The notes under the pieces: generated by a model | What the model was told of the DNA's origin: nothing | The model's input: the letters and a program-made list of their open reading frames with translations, nothing else | Databases searched by the model: none | DNA from: Klebsiella aerogenes KCTC 2190 | GTDB lineage: Bacteria; Pseudomonadota; Gammaproteobacteria; Enterobacterales; Enterobacteriaceae | Direction: 5' to 3' | Length of the DNA: 64,000 bases | Assembly (NCBI RefSeq): GCF_000215745.1 | Contig: NC_015663.1 | Location: forward strand, 4,498,780-4,562,779 | Program-made: the position numbers and the translations under genes | In this document: piece by piece, positions 1 to 8,247 of the stretch | Layout of the letters: every line of letters starts with the position of its first letter | Numbering within the stretch: the first letter of the stretch is position 1

Positions 1-517
1 GAGGGAAACTATTGACAGTCCCTTCTTTAAGAATTGCCAGAGTGCCCTGACTGACATGCCCGTGAGACACAATACATATTGTTTGTTGATGTGATGAGGT
101 ATCTTCCAGGTTTTGTAAAAAACGCATAACTCGCTGAGAAGCATGCGCCAGTGACTCCCCCCCAGGTGGACAATACTCTGCATCAAGCCTGAATAACGCA
201 TTTGCATAGTTTGGATGTTTTTGTCTGAGTAGTTCTAACGGCATACCTTCAAACTGACCAAAGGCCTGCTCTTTAAGGGCCGGTTCAGCCGTCAGTGAAC
301 AATGAAAGTGTTCAGCCAGGCTTTGCCCCATTTGCCAGGCACGCCCAAGCGGAGAAGCGTAAACACGCTCTATTTGATACTCACTTGCACTAAACGCTGC
401 TAGTAGGACGGATGTTTCACGCAAACCCCGACAGGTCAAGGAGCTATCGCTGTGCCCCTGAATAATTCCTTCCCAATTCCACTCTGTTTCTGCGTGTCGA
501 ACAAGTATCAATTTCAT
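1..517 (-). CDS. Histidine phosphatase family protein, 3' part cut by window edge
   Basis: An open frame starts at ATG 517 and runs off the left edge (about 172 residues seen). It begins MKLILVRHAETEWN, the phosphohistidine RHG/RHAE signature of the phosphoglycerate-mutase-like (GpmB/CobC) superfamily. The second catalytic histidine is in VSHGHVSQG, about 20 residues before the edge, so little is missing. Such enzymes form a phosphohistidine intermediate and remove phosphate from small molecules; the substrate cannot be told from the sequence. The ribosome site before the ATG is weak. Whether the gene belongs to the prophage or to flanking DNA is unclear, because no left attachment site is visible. 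The family call is firm; the role is unknown. Confidence 0.85.
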   Translation of the reverse strand, partial: MKLILVRHAETEWNWEGIIQGHSDSSLTCRGLRETSVLLAAFSASEYQIERVYASPLGRAWQMGQSLAEHFHCSLTAEPALKEQAFGQFEGMPLELLRQKHPNYANALFRLDAEYCPPGGESLAHASQRVMRFLQNLEDTSSHQQTICIVSHGHVSQGTLAILKEGTVNSFP

Positions 518-730
518 CGTTAGCTGGCCATGCTCGTTGTTGATCAAAATGTCCCAACTGCGCGATATCAAACACACACCGTTGAAGCAGCGGAAGGCTT
601 TCCTGTTTTGGAAATAATGAACAAGTGTAGCTTATTGCCGTTATGCAGCGGCTCTGGGTGTGGGGCGCTGAATTTTATCCGTAGTTAACTTCCGCTCCTG
701 GCACAATGCGGACCAAGACATCAACAATAC

Positions 731-1996
731 TCATCGAACCCTAAGCAGGTCTGAATATCTTGTTGTATAGCGAGGCGAAAGCATTTCTCTCTTCATCTGC
801 CAGGTGGCCTGGATCCCCTGTCCAGCAAAATAGAGAGTTCCCCTTCCGTCCTTTGCATTGAGGTGGTCGAGAACTTCCATCAGTTTCTCACTATTCTGCC
901 TTGGCGCATTATCGTCGAACAGGTTCAGCTGCGCGACACCCTGGCTATAGAAATCACCGAGCATGATCCCCGCTTTCTGATACCTGTGCCCGTCGACCCA
1001 TATCGCATCCAGGCACTTTACTGCGGCATTGATGATATCCCGGCTATCCTGCGTGGGCGTCAGCAACTTAATGGATCCGCTGTTACCGTAGTATTTTTCG
1101 TTCAGCGCAAAGGGAGATGTCTTCACAAAGGTGGAAATATAGCGACAGTACTGATGCTCTCCACGAAGTTTCTCTGCCCCTCTGGCCGCATATGAACAAA
1201 TAGCCTGGCGCATTTGTTCATAGGTGGTAATGCGTTCCCCGAACGACCGGCTGCAGACGATTTCCTGTTTCACTGGCGCAAACTCTTCCAGTTCAAGACA
1301 CGGCTCGCCGCGAAGTTCCCGGACGGTTCTCTCAAGCACAACGTTGAAGTGCTTACGGATGAAGCGAATATCCGTATCAGCTAGCTGTAGGACGGTTTTT
1401 ATCCCCATAGCCTCAAGCTTTTTGCTGATACGGCGACCAACACCCCACACCTCATCAACCGGAAGTAAAGCCATCAGTTTGCGCTGCCGTTCCACATTCG
1501 AAAGGTCGACAACTCCGCCAGTGGCTTTCCATGTTTTCGCCGCATGATTGGCGAGTTTTGCCAGCGTCTTTGTTTGTGCGATCCCTACCCCGACCGGGAG
1601 CCTGGTATTACGGTAAACGGTATCTTTTAACTCATGTCCGAACTCTTCCAGCACACGACAATTACGTACACCAGTTATATCGCAAAATGCCTCATCAATG
1701 CTGTAGATTTCAACTCTGGGACATATTTCCTCCAGTGTCGTCATGACCCTGTTGCTCATATCCGCGTAGAGCTCATAGTTCGAACTGAAGCAAACCACTC
1801 CATGCCGGCGGAACTGGTCTTTGCATTTGAAGTACGGATCCCCCATCTTAATACCAAGCTTCTTGGCTTCGGCAGAACGCGCTATCACGCAACCATCGTT
1901 GTTGGACAATACGACAACTGGCTTCCCTCGCAGATCCGGCCTGAAAATGGTTTCGCAGCTCGCATAGAAGCTGTTCACATCAACCAGAGCAAACAT
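731..1996 (-). CDS. umuC: DNA polymerase V catalytic subunit, UmuC family
   Basis: A 421-residue Y-family translesion polymerase, the usual UmuC length. The N-terminus MFALVDVNSFYASCE holds the first catalytic aspartate and the steric-gate region. YSIDEAFCDITG holds the catalytic Asp-Glu pair, and VWGVGRRISKKL is the helix-hairpin-helix. QLNLFDD near the C-terminus looks like a beta-clamp-binding motif. It replicates past DNA lesions after SOS induction. Its ATG overlaps the stop of the upstream UmuD-like gene (TAATG), so the two are translationally coupled. A LexA box lies upstream of the pair. It sits just past the prophage tail genes, a common accessory position. Confidence 0.95.
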   Translation of the reverse strand: MFALVDVNSFYASCETIFRPDLRGKPVVVLSNNDGCVIARSAEAKKLGIKMGDPYFKCKDQFRRHGVVCFSSNYELYADMSNRVMTTLEEICPRVEIYSIDEAFCDITGVRNCRVLEEFGHELKDTVYRNTRLPVGVGIAQTKTLAKLANHAAKTWKATGGVVDLSNVERQRKLMALLPVDEVWGVGRRISKKLEAMGIKTVLQLADTDIRFIRKHFNVVLERTVRELRGEPCLELEEFAPVKQEIVCSRSFGERITTYEQMRQAICSYAARGAEKLRGEHQYCRYISTFVKTSPFALNEKYYGNSGSIKLLTPTQDSRDIINAAVKCLDAIWVDGHRYQKAGIMLGDFYSQGVAQLNLFDDNAPRQNSEKLMEVLDHLNAKDGRGTLYFAGQGIQATWQMKREMLSPRYTTRYSDLLRVR

Positions 1997-2286
1997 TACA
2001 TCACCGGGCTGTCATCAAAACCGGCTTTACTGATGATGTGAGTTACCACTCCTATCAGCTCAACATCCGCTAGCATATCCCCTTCAATAGCGTCGCCGTC
2101 CTCCGTAATGAGCGATCCTCCAAGGAAGCGCGCAAACTGCTGTACCCCGCAATATGAGATAAGTAAAACCGCTGATGCTAACGGCGATGATGAGCGCTCA
2201 ACTACGGCGATGCCACGTTGTGTATCAACGAATGTTGCATGCTGGCTTATGCCGGTTACTTCATAAAACTGTGGTTGTTGAAGCAT
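1996..2286 (-). CDS. UmuD-like partner of UmuC lacking the peptidase residues
   Basis: A 96-residue protein encoded directly upstream of umuC and overlapping it by one base. Its tail (VELIGVVTHIISKAG) resembles the last beta strand of UmuD (FGVVIHVVKAM). There is no GDSM serine motif and no following lysine, so it should not self-cleave like LexA or UmuD. It is also shorter than UmuD (139 residues) and UmuD' (115). It may be a diverged, non-cleavable UmuD'-type subunit or a regulator of UmuC. Position and coupling are clear; the family call is an inference from the C-terminus. The ribosome site GGAG lies 9 bases before the ATG. Confidence 0.6.
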   Translation of the reverse strand: MLQQPQFYEVTGISQHATFVDTQRGIAVVERSSSPLASAVLLISYCGVQQFARFLGGSLITEDGDAIEGDMLADVELIGVVTHIISKAGFDDSPVM

Positions 2287-2306
2287 GATCTGTCACTCCA
2301 TTTATA

Positions 2307-2322
2307 CTGTTTTTATATACAG
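2307..2322. promoter_or_regulatory. LexA (SOS) box for the umuDC-like pair
   Basis: CTGT-N8-ACAG match (CTGTTTTTATATACAG), flanked by TA and TA, so the full 20-mer TACTGTTTTTATATACAGTA fits the enterobacterial LexA consensus almost perfectly. It lies 21 bases upstream of the UmuD-like ATG. On the minus strand a TATAAA -10-like element abuts it, so bound LexA would block the promoter. Confidence 0.9.
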
Positions 2323-2692
2323 TAGTTTTTATGGAAGAGGAGATCAAGACAGGGAGCGTCTATTGATGAATGCCATTGTTGTAACGCAATGCTTCGCAAG
2401 GATTTGCTGAGAAAATTGATAATGTGTTTATCACACCATCTGCGAACACATCAGTCACCTGCTACGTGGTTGCTATAGTTTACGGTACACATCGTAATTC
2501 ATTTCTCTGAAACCAATTATTTTTCCACAGCAAATCCCAGGTTCTGTTCTATGTTTAAGTCCCTACTCAGTTATATACCCTAATCACAAACGAATTTACA
2601 ACCGGTAAAATGTTCATCATTAAGATACGCATTGATCATCAAACGCTTTAGTGAAACTAAATTCAGTCATCATACTTTTAAATTAATCCAAC
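2323..2692. other. AT-rich intergenic stretch between umu pair and tailspike
   Basis: About 370 bases without a convincing gene on either strand. It is AT-rich compared with the structural genes, like the tailspike gene it precedes, which suggests the two came in together. No clear terminator or repeat was seen. Confidence 0.5.
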
Positions 2693-2721
2693 TTGCACAA
2701 AATACTGTTTGTTTATACAGT
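2693..2721 (+). promoter_or_regulatory. Promoter of the rightward tailspike overlapped by a LexA box
   Basis: A -35 TTGCAC (2693-2698) and a -10 TACAGT (2716-2721) are separated by 17 bases. The interval contains CTGTTTGTTTATACAG (2705-2720), an exact CTGT-N8-ACAG LexA box preceded by TA. The box covers the -10, so LexA binding should repress transcription. The start of transcription would be near 2728, about 28 bases before the ATG at 2756. Confidence 0.8.
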
Positions 2722-2755
2722 TAAATGAAATATACAGAAAGCAAGAGAGGCAAGA

Positions 2756-4405
2756 ATGATTACTGATGACACTTTAAGAGAAGATTTAAACTCTCCACAA
2801 GAGGGGTTTGGAGGAGACCTGGTTAATACTCCTTATCACATGAGTGTAACCAAATTACTAAGTCTAGGTCGTATAGTATACCCAGAAATGTATGGCATAG
2901 ATTTACCTGCGCCAACGGATGACGATTTATGGACTTCAATGTTTAAGGGACTCTCCGAACTAGAGGATACATCATTATCTAGCGACTTACCTTACACCAT
3001 TGACTTACGTGGGAAAACATACACACTCAAATCCACCCACAAACTCGATATTAATTTTAATATTATCAATGGTACTATTTTAATGGCTGGCGGTCAGATA
3101 GTTATGGGTGATGAGACCAGTGGGACCAAGACAAGAAGGCATTATCTTAGGGACCTCAAGGTTAGATATATCGATGATGGAAAATCTTACTATAATGATG
3201 CCTTAATTAAAATTGCCAGGTGTTATAATACATTTGTCATCAATTGTGACTTTTGGGCAGGAATCTCTACAAATAAAGATGCCGATGGCAATCCGCTTCG
3301 AGCCAGATATGGCCTGTGGCTTGGTTCAAAAAGAGCCTGGGGATGCTCAATAATTGGTGGGGAGTATTACGGTGGGCAAATTTGTTGTCGCATAGGATAT
3401 ACCAACGACCATACCGGCATAACAGTAACTGGCGGAGCTACATTCCACCATGGATTAGTAGGCAATCTGTTAATGTGCAACCCTGCTGGTTCTATGGTAT
3501 CCGGGTGTAACATTGAGCATTCTGAAGATGGCGCATGGGGTTTGGCCATTACTTCTAACACCAACAGTGGTAGTAATTCAGCGCATGGTGTAATAATTGA
3601 AGGGTGTTATCTGTATAATAACGGGAATGGCACGAACGGAAATGCTAATACTGAAGCTGGCGTCTTAATAGGTTGCGATGTTCCAGGAACAAATGGATTT
3701 GATAACAGTGGAGTAATGATATCAAGTCTTAACACTGCTCATAGCATCACTGTAAGAAATAGCTATATTGTTTCTCCAAAGCAATTACGAGCAGTTAAAC
3801 TGAGAGGATTGTATGGGTTAAAAGTTGAAGATAATAAATATGGTGTTGCACTCAATGAAACATATGGATTTTCTGTTGAGGGAACAGCAGCAAGAACGTT
3901 TATTATTAACAATAGGAATCAATCAACAGGTATTTCAGATGAAGTTGAATATTCCTCTACAAATAAACCTCAGATTGGTGGAAGAGTCGGCACCTATACT
4001 CCTGGTGTTGCAGGTAAGGATATACCAGGAAACATTAGTTACAGTTCCAGAGGCTGTGATTATTACATAGATAATGGCATGTGCAATCTCTCATTATGGT
4101 TAGCTGTAAGTTCAGTTAATACAAAACCCTCTGGTGATTTATTTATTAAGCTTCCAGTACCTATTAGCTTGGGGAAAAAATCTGGATGCGGTGTATTTAC
4201 ACTGGAACTAGATGGTTCTGTCACACTCGCCACAGGGATCAGTGTACCAAACAATTCATTACCTGTGACCGCATCAATTACGAATGGAAATGAAATGAAA
4301 CTTTATATCGCAGGAGTTCCGATGCAGGGGAACGTAATAAAAAGCCTAACCGAAATTCAACTTTCTATATTATACCCTGTTGATGGGGCTATTTTCACAG
4401 GTTAG
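2756..4405 (+). CDS. Second tailspike / putative capsule depolymerase (right-handed beta-helix)
   Basis: A 549-residue protein rich in Asn, Gly, Ser and Ile, with repeated short strands of parallel beta-helix type from about residue 95 to 390. Examples are VINCDFWAGIST, SIIGGEYYGG, GVIIEGCYLYNN and ITVRNSYIVSP. A separate C-terminal beta domain follows (about 400-549). The short N-terminus (MITDDTLREDLNSP) looks like an adaptor-type start of Klebsiella phage tailspikes, lacking a long particle-binding domain. It faces the main tail operon and ends tail to tail with it. It is more AT-rich than the other tail genes, which suggests separate acquisition. The promoter carries a LexA box and GAGAGG precedes the ATG. 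Enzyme specificity cannot be read from the sequence. Confidence 0.75.
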   Translation: MITDDTLREDLNSPQEGFGGDLVNTPYHMSVTKLLSLGRIVYPEMYGIDLPAPTDDDLWTSMFKGLSELEDTSLSSDLPYTIDLRGKTYTLKSTHKLDINFNIINGTILMAGGQIVMGDETSGTKTRRHYLRDLKVRYIDDGKSYYNDALIKIARCYNTFVINCDFWAGISTNKDADGNPLRARYGLWLGSKRAWGCSIIGGEYYGGQICCRIGYTNDHTGITVTGGATFHHGLVGNLLMCNPAGSMVSGCNIEHSEDGAWGLAITSNTNSGSNSAHGVIIEGCYLYNNGNGTNGNANTEAGVLIGCDVPGTNGFDNSGVMISSLNTAHSITVRNSYIVSPKQLRAVKLRGLYGLKVEDNKYGVALNETYGFSVEGTAARTFIINNRNQSTGISDEVEYSSTNKPQIGGRVGTYTPGVAGKDIPGNISYSSRGCDYYIDNGMCNLSLWLAVSSVNTKPSGDLFIKLPVPISLGKKSGCGVFTLELDGSVTLATGISVPNNSLPVTASITNGNEMKLYIAGVPMQGNVIKSLTEIQLSILYPVDGAIFTG

Positions 4406-4439
4406 AAAAGTGGCAACCACATTCATTTTTATCCTTGAA

Positions 4440-4469
4440 CATGCTGCCACCCGCAAAGGTGGCAGCATG
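4440..4469. terminator. Large hairpin between convergent tailspike genes
   Basis: Perfect 12-base arms CATGCTGCCACC and GGTGGCAGCATG around the 6-base loop CGCAAA, between the stops of the rightward (4405) and leftward (4473) genes. There is no U-run on either strand, so it may act as a bidirectional transcript end or RNA-stability hairpin rather than a classical intrinsic terminator. Confidence 0.6.
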
Positions 4470-4472
4470 CAT

Positions 4473-5201
4473 TCAGACCAGCCCTCTCTCATGGAGAATA
4501 TCCATCCCCACACTCACCATCGCATCACGCTGATCTGCAGTGAACGCGCCGTCATAGTAGGCAACGCACGCAATGTCACCGTACATAGACGAGGTGGTGA
4601 GGCCGTTGGGATCGCCACCGATGCTGACAGCCGTATCAAGCGACGTGTTTTCCGGGAAGCCGGTACCGATAGGACCATACTGCAATCCGGCATCACTGAT
4701 CCTCACGCTGGCCGCTTTAGTGACCGGGTCAAATACGCCTACAGCCACATACCATTTGCCGATTTCCGCGTTGATAACACTGGCGGCAGCAATGGTCCCC
4801 GGCGTGCCACTCGGGTAGATATAGGACATGTAGAAGCCGCCGCTGTAATAGAAGTTAAAGCCTGCGCTGTTTACACGATTGCTGAGGATGTTGATATAGC
4901 GGTCAGCGGCATCCAGCTTAAACGCGACGATGAACGATACGGCGCCCTGTCCGGCCTTCACCAGGTCAGTCACTGACGGTTTTGCACCGTTAGGGTAATG
5001 GAGGCCCCAGTCGCGGATTTGACCGCCATTTGGTTTGACGGTATAGCCGTGCCCGCTGTTGTCCAGTGGGTTCAGCAGGTCGAAACTGGCAATGGTCGGG
5101 AGCGGTGATTTGCTTTCCAGTTTTGATTTGATGGTCACATAGTCGTGGTTCCAGTCGGTGACAGGAATAACTTGATTGCAAAGAATGCGAACGCCAGCCA
5201 T
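4473..5201 (-). CDS. LamG/concanavalin-like tail-associated protein
   Basis: A 242-residue protein starting MAGVRILCNQ and ending DILHERGLV, with a jelly-roll pattern typical of LamG-like lectin domains. Features include DYVTIKSKLESKSPLPT, GAVSFIVAFKL and GKWYVAVGVFDPVTKAASVRISD, the last being the usual strand-and-turn of that fold. It is the last gene of the tail operon, 12 bases after the large tailspike, so it probably binds or decorates the distal tail and may bind sugars. No catalytic motif was seen. The ribosome site AAGGAGCC precedes the ATG. Confidence 0.7.
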   Translation of the reverse strand: MAGVRILCNQVIPVTDWNHDYVTIKSKLESKSPLPTIASFDLLNPLDNSGHGYTVKPNGGQIRDWGLHYPNGAKPSVTDLVKAGQGAVSFIVAFKLDAADRYINILSNRVNSAGFNFYYSGGFYMSYIYPSGTPGTIAAASVINAEIGKWYVAVGVFDPVTKAASVRISDAGLQYGPIGTGFPENTSLDTAVSIGGDPNGLTTSSMYGDIACVAYYDGAFTADQRDAMVSVGMDILHERGLV

Positions 5202-5213
5202 GGTGGCTCCTTG

Positions 5214-8171
5214 TTAAATATTGGGTGAGTGTTCAGGAGTGCCGCGATTTTCGTTGCCGGTACCGTTCAGGGTGCCGGTATAGGTCGCCCCGTTCATCGG
5301 GTCGAACCAGTCACAGCCCGTCGCCCGGACATTGGATGTATCGAAATAAAGAGCCCCTGTTGAGTCAGGGATAAGCTGAATATCCGCGCCGGTTACCCGG
5401 CAGCGGTTCCCGGTATCGCCGACGCTGTAGCGCGCCAGTAAGCCGCCGGCAATGTCGAATTCGGCTTTTACCCCGGCGGCGTTGATAATCGACGGATAGC
5501 AGTTACGCAGCGTCACTTTCGGGCGATATGAATATTCGCTGGTGCGGTACGTCGTGCCCCCGACAACGGTGTCCCATGAAGAGGCCGCGCCTGGCATGTA
5601 CACCGTCGGGCAGGCGTTCTGCGCGATGACCGGATTATTGATGATGCTGATGACGTCCTCGGCGATAATCTCTGCGTTCGTCCCGTTCGGGCGGAGTTTA
5701 GTCCGGCTGGCAAACGGGTTCTGCGCCATGTCGGCTCCGCAGCGAAACACCGCCATCACCGCATTCTTACCGTCAGGCACGTTAATTGCGGTCATGCCCT
5801 GCACTTTCACCATATCCGGCAGATAGGTTTTCTGGGCGGAGTTGTAGAGGTTACGGAACGGACGGCAGAAGGTGAACGCAAAATTATCAGGCAGGGAAGC
5901 CGGCACACCATCCAGATCAAAGACAATATCTTTCCCGGAAATCACATGCGGGTTTTTGGTCGACACACCATAATCAACCGATGTCCCGCTGTTCATACGA
6001 ACAATATCAAACGACAGCACGTCAGACGCCCAGGCATTCGTGATATTGCGGTCGAAACGCACCACCAGCCCATCGATAGCCAGGTTACACTCGCAGTCCC
6101 CGGCGTAGTCTTCGCGCATATTGATAAAGAAATTCAGCCGGTCTTCGATATGCCCGGTCTGCTCCAGGCTGTACTGCGTGATATTGAAGTCACAGTCACG
6201 AAGTGCGAACTGGCCACCGCCCTGCAGGAATATCTGGCGCCCCTTGAATTTCGTCCTGCTGATGTAGATGTCATAGCCGAATGAGTGAAAATCGAACCGG
6301 TTCATGACCGACTCGGTAATAAATACCCGCTTCAGACCATGATGCCCCTGGAATCCCCAGCCGTAGAGGCCGTAATATCCGCTGATGTGAATATCGATAC
6401 TGTTACGGAAGCAAACCACATACGCGCCGCCGGAAGTGTTCGGGATACATTCAGCTGCTGCGTTACGGCAGTGAATATCGGTCACGCCATACGAGCCGAT
6501 CGCCACGCGGGACTCGATATCGCCCGTCGCCCAGTTATCCATCACCAGATTTTCAATGTTGACCTGCGAGCGCTCAACCTGAATGTTCACGAATTTGCGA
6601 CCGTTGCCTGCTTCAAAAAACGCCGGGGGCTCAAAGTTAAGCCAGGCATTTTCTTTCGGCTGGATCCAGGCTTCCGTGATGGTGCCCGCCGGGATATTTT
6701 TGACCAGTACATCAGAAACCGCGCCATTACGACCGATGCGGGTGAAGTCCCGGAAATGAACCTGGTTACGGACGTTAGTTTTATTCCCGCTGCGGTACAG
6801 CTCGACGGAAGAAGAAATAAAGCCAAACAACCCACCCCGGTACTGGCTTAACTTCGGCATCGGGATATCCATGCTCCCGCGCTTCAGATATGACGAATAA
6901 GAGGTATTGAGTTCGTTCAGTTCAGCCGCGGTAAAGTTGATGCGAGACTTACCCTGGATGCGGAACATATACATCGGGTCAGGGGCGCCATCATCCACAC
7001 CATCCACTTTCCCCCAGCGGGTTTCATCCGTTCCGCTGCGATTGCAGGTGACGATCGTAGAGCCGCTCAGATAAGCAGACGTCCTCACCACAATTTCGCT
7101 GCTCACCCACAGGAACCGCCCGACATTCTGGACTACCGGGATAGCGTGCTTAGCCGCGAAGGCATGGCAACGGGCAATGGCCTGATCCGCCGGCTCAATA
7201 TCAGCCAGTAACGCCTGCGCCGCGGACTCATTACCCTGCGCAGAGAGCGCGGCATAATTCTGATAAACCGACTCAGGGATCCGGGGCGCGCCAAACATGT
7301 CATAAGAGACAAAGTCACACTGGCGGATCCAGCGGCGCCCATCAGTACCGACCAGCACTCCACCGCCATCATCTGGAGACGTCGTATCGGAAGCGTCGAC
7401 TACAAACCGGCCATTGATACGCTCGCCCACAACATCGCGTACAGTGGCGTCGCCAGTGTAATTACGGATATCGTCATAACCCACCGCCGTATCACCGGGG
7501 GTAATCCCGCCAGCCTGCCCGCCGCCGCTGTCGCTCCCGCCCCAGCCGACTTTCGTCCCGTCTTCCTTAACCCCTGCAATCACCAGACCGTTGCGCGAAT
7601 AAATCAGGAACAGCCAGCCGTCCGGCGCGTTGTTGTCAATCACGCTCCCGTTGAAGTTGAGACCTGAGTCGCCGGTCACCAACTGCGCGACTGACTCAAA
7701 CTCAGTGACGCCGTCCGTGCTTCTGATGCGAAATGGGCGAATACCATTGCTGGACACGATATCAAACAGTGAATCAGGTGATTCCTGTAATGACCGGGTA
7801 CGTTTGTCGATCTCATCAACAAGTGCGGACGACGGCATTTTTCGCCCTGTAGCGACCAGCGTTCCGCCGTTATTGATGACCTCAATAGCAAGCGCCGTAT
7901 CGTCCGGACTGCGGTAATACGTTGTGCTCCCTTCGGGGATATTGGCAATATCCGCCTGTGCAGCCTCAAGTGTCATGTACTGCCTGCTGAGCGGTATCAG
8001 GTTTTGACGAATTTCATCATTCTTCGCCATCATCTGGCGCCATGAGTACAGCGGATCTCCGGCACGGTCGGGAACATCGGCAGCGGGTCCGTTGACCAGT
8101 TTATCCAGGCGCGTGGCGTTATCGAGCAACACTACGGGAGAATTACTCCCCAGCGGCGGATTAAAGGCCAT
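5214..8171 (-). CDS. Large tail fibre/tailspike with beta-helix core
   Basis: 985 residues. The N-terminal part (to about 150) resembles the particle-binding region of siphovirus tailspikes (MAFNPPLGSNSPVVLLDNA). A linker with Gly-Ser runs (GGSDSGGGQAGG, near 210) follows, then a long beta-solenoid region (about 330-850; for example NRFDFHSFGYDIYISRTKF, GQFALRDCDFNI) and a C-terminal cap. It follows the TipJ gene, where Klebsiella siphoviruses carry capsule depolymerases. It is therefore likely the main receptor-binding spike, with probable capsule-degrading activity, though no active site can be named. Confidence 0.8.
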   Translation of the reverse strand: MAFNPPLGSNSPVVLLDNATRLDKLVNGPAADVPDRAGDPLYSWRQMMAKNDEIRQNLIPLSRQYMTLEAAQADIANIPEGSTTYYRSPDDTALAIEVINNGGTLVATGRKMPSSALVDEIDKRTRSLQESPDSLFDIVSSNGIRPFRIRSTDGVTEFESVAQLVTGDSGLNFNGSVIDNNAPDGWLFLIYSRNGLVIAGVKEDGTKVGWGGSDSGGGQAGGITPGDTAVGYDDIRNYTGDATVRDVVGERINGRFVVDASDTTSPDDGGGVLVGTDGRRWIRQCDFVSYDMFGAPRIPESVYQNYAALSAQGNESAAQALLADIEPADQAIARCHAFAAKHAIPVVQNVGRFLWVSSEIVVRTSAYLSGSTIVTCNRSGTDETRWGKVDGVDDGAPDPMYMFRIQGKSRINFTAAELNELNTSYSSYLKRGSMDIPMPKLSQYRGGLFGFISSSVELYRSGNKTNVRNQVHFRDFTRIGRNGAVSDVLVKNIPAGTITEAWIQPKENAWLNFEPPAFFEAGNGRKFVNIQVERSQVNIENLVMDNWATGDIESRVAIGSYGVTDIHCRNAAAECIPNTSGGAYVVCFRNSIDIHISGYYGLYGWGFQGHHGLKRVFITESVMNRFDFHSFGYDIYISRTKFKGRQIFLQGGGQFALRDCDFNITQYSLEQTGHIEDRLNFFINMREDYAGDCECNLAIDGLVVRFDRNITNAWASDVLSFDIVRMNSGTSVDYGVSTKNPHVISGKDIVFDLDGVPASLPDNFAFTFCRPFRNLYNSAQKTYLPDMVKVQGMTAINVPDGKNAVMAVFRCGADMAQNPFASRTKLRPNGTNAEIIAEDVISIINNPVIAQNACPTVYMPGAASSWDTVVGGTTYRTSEYSYRPKVTLRNCYPSIINAAGVKAEFDIAGGLLARYSVGDTGNRCRVTGADIQLIPDSTGALYFDTSNVRATGCDWFDPMNGATYTGTLNGTGNENRGTPEHSPNI

Positions 8172-8247
8172 GTTTTTTGCTCCAAAAAGAGGCTTCGCCC
8201 AAACGAGGGTTTGAGCGAAAGAAAGTTAATCGGGGAAATTTATGGTT

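Noticed and set aside
6285..6851. 188-codon rightward frame within the large tailspike gene
   Set aside because: It lies wholly antisense to a well-supported 985-residue gene and its product has low-information, Arg/His-rich composition with no ribosome site.
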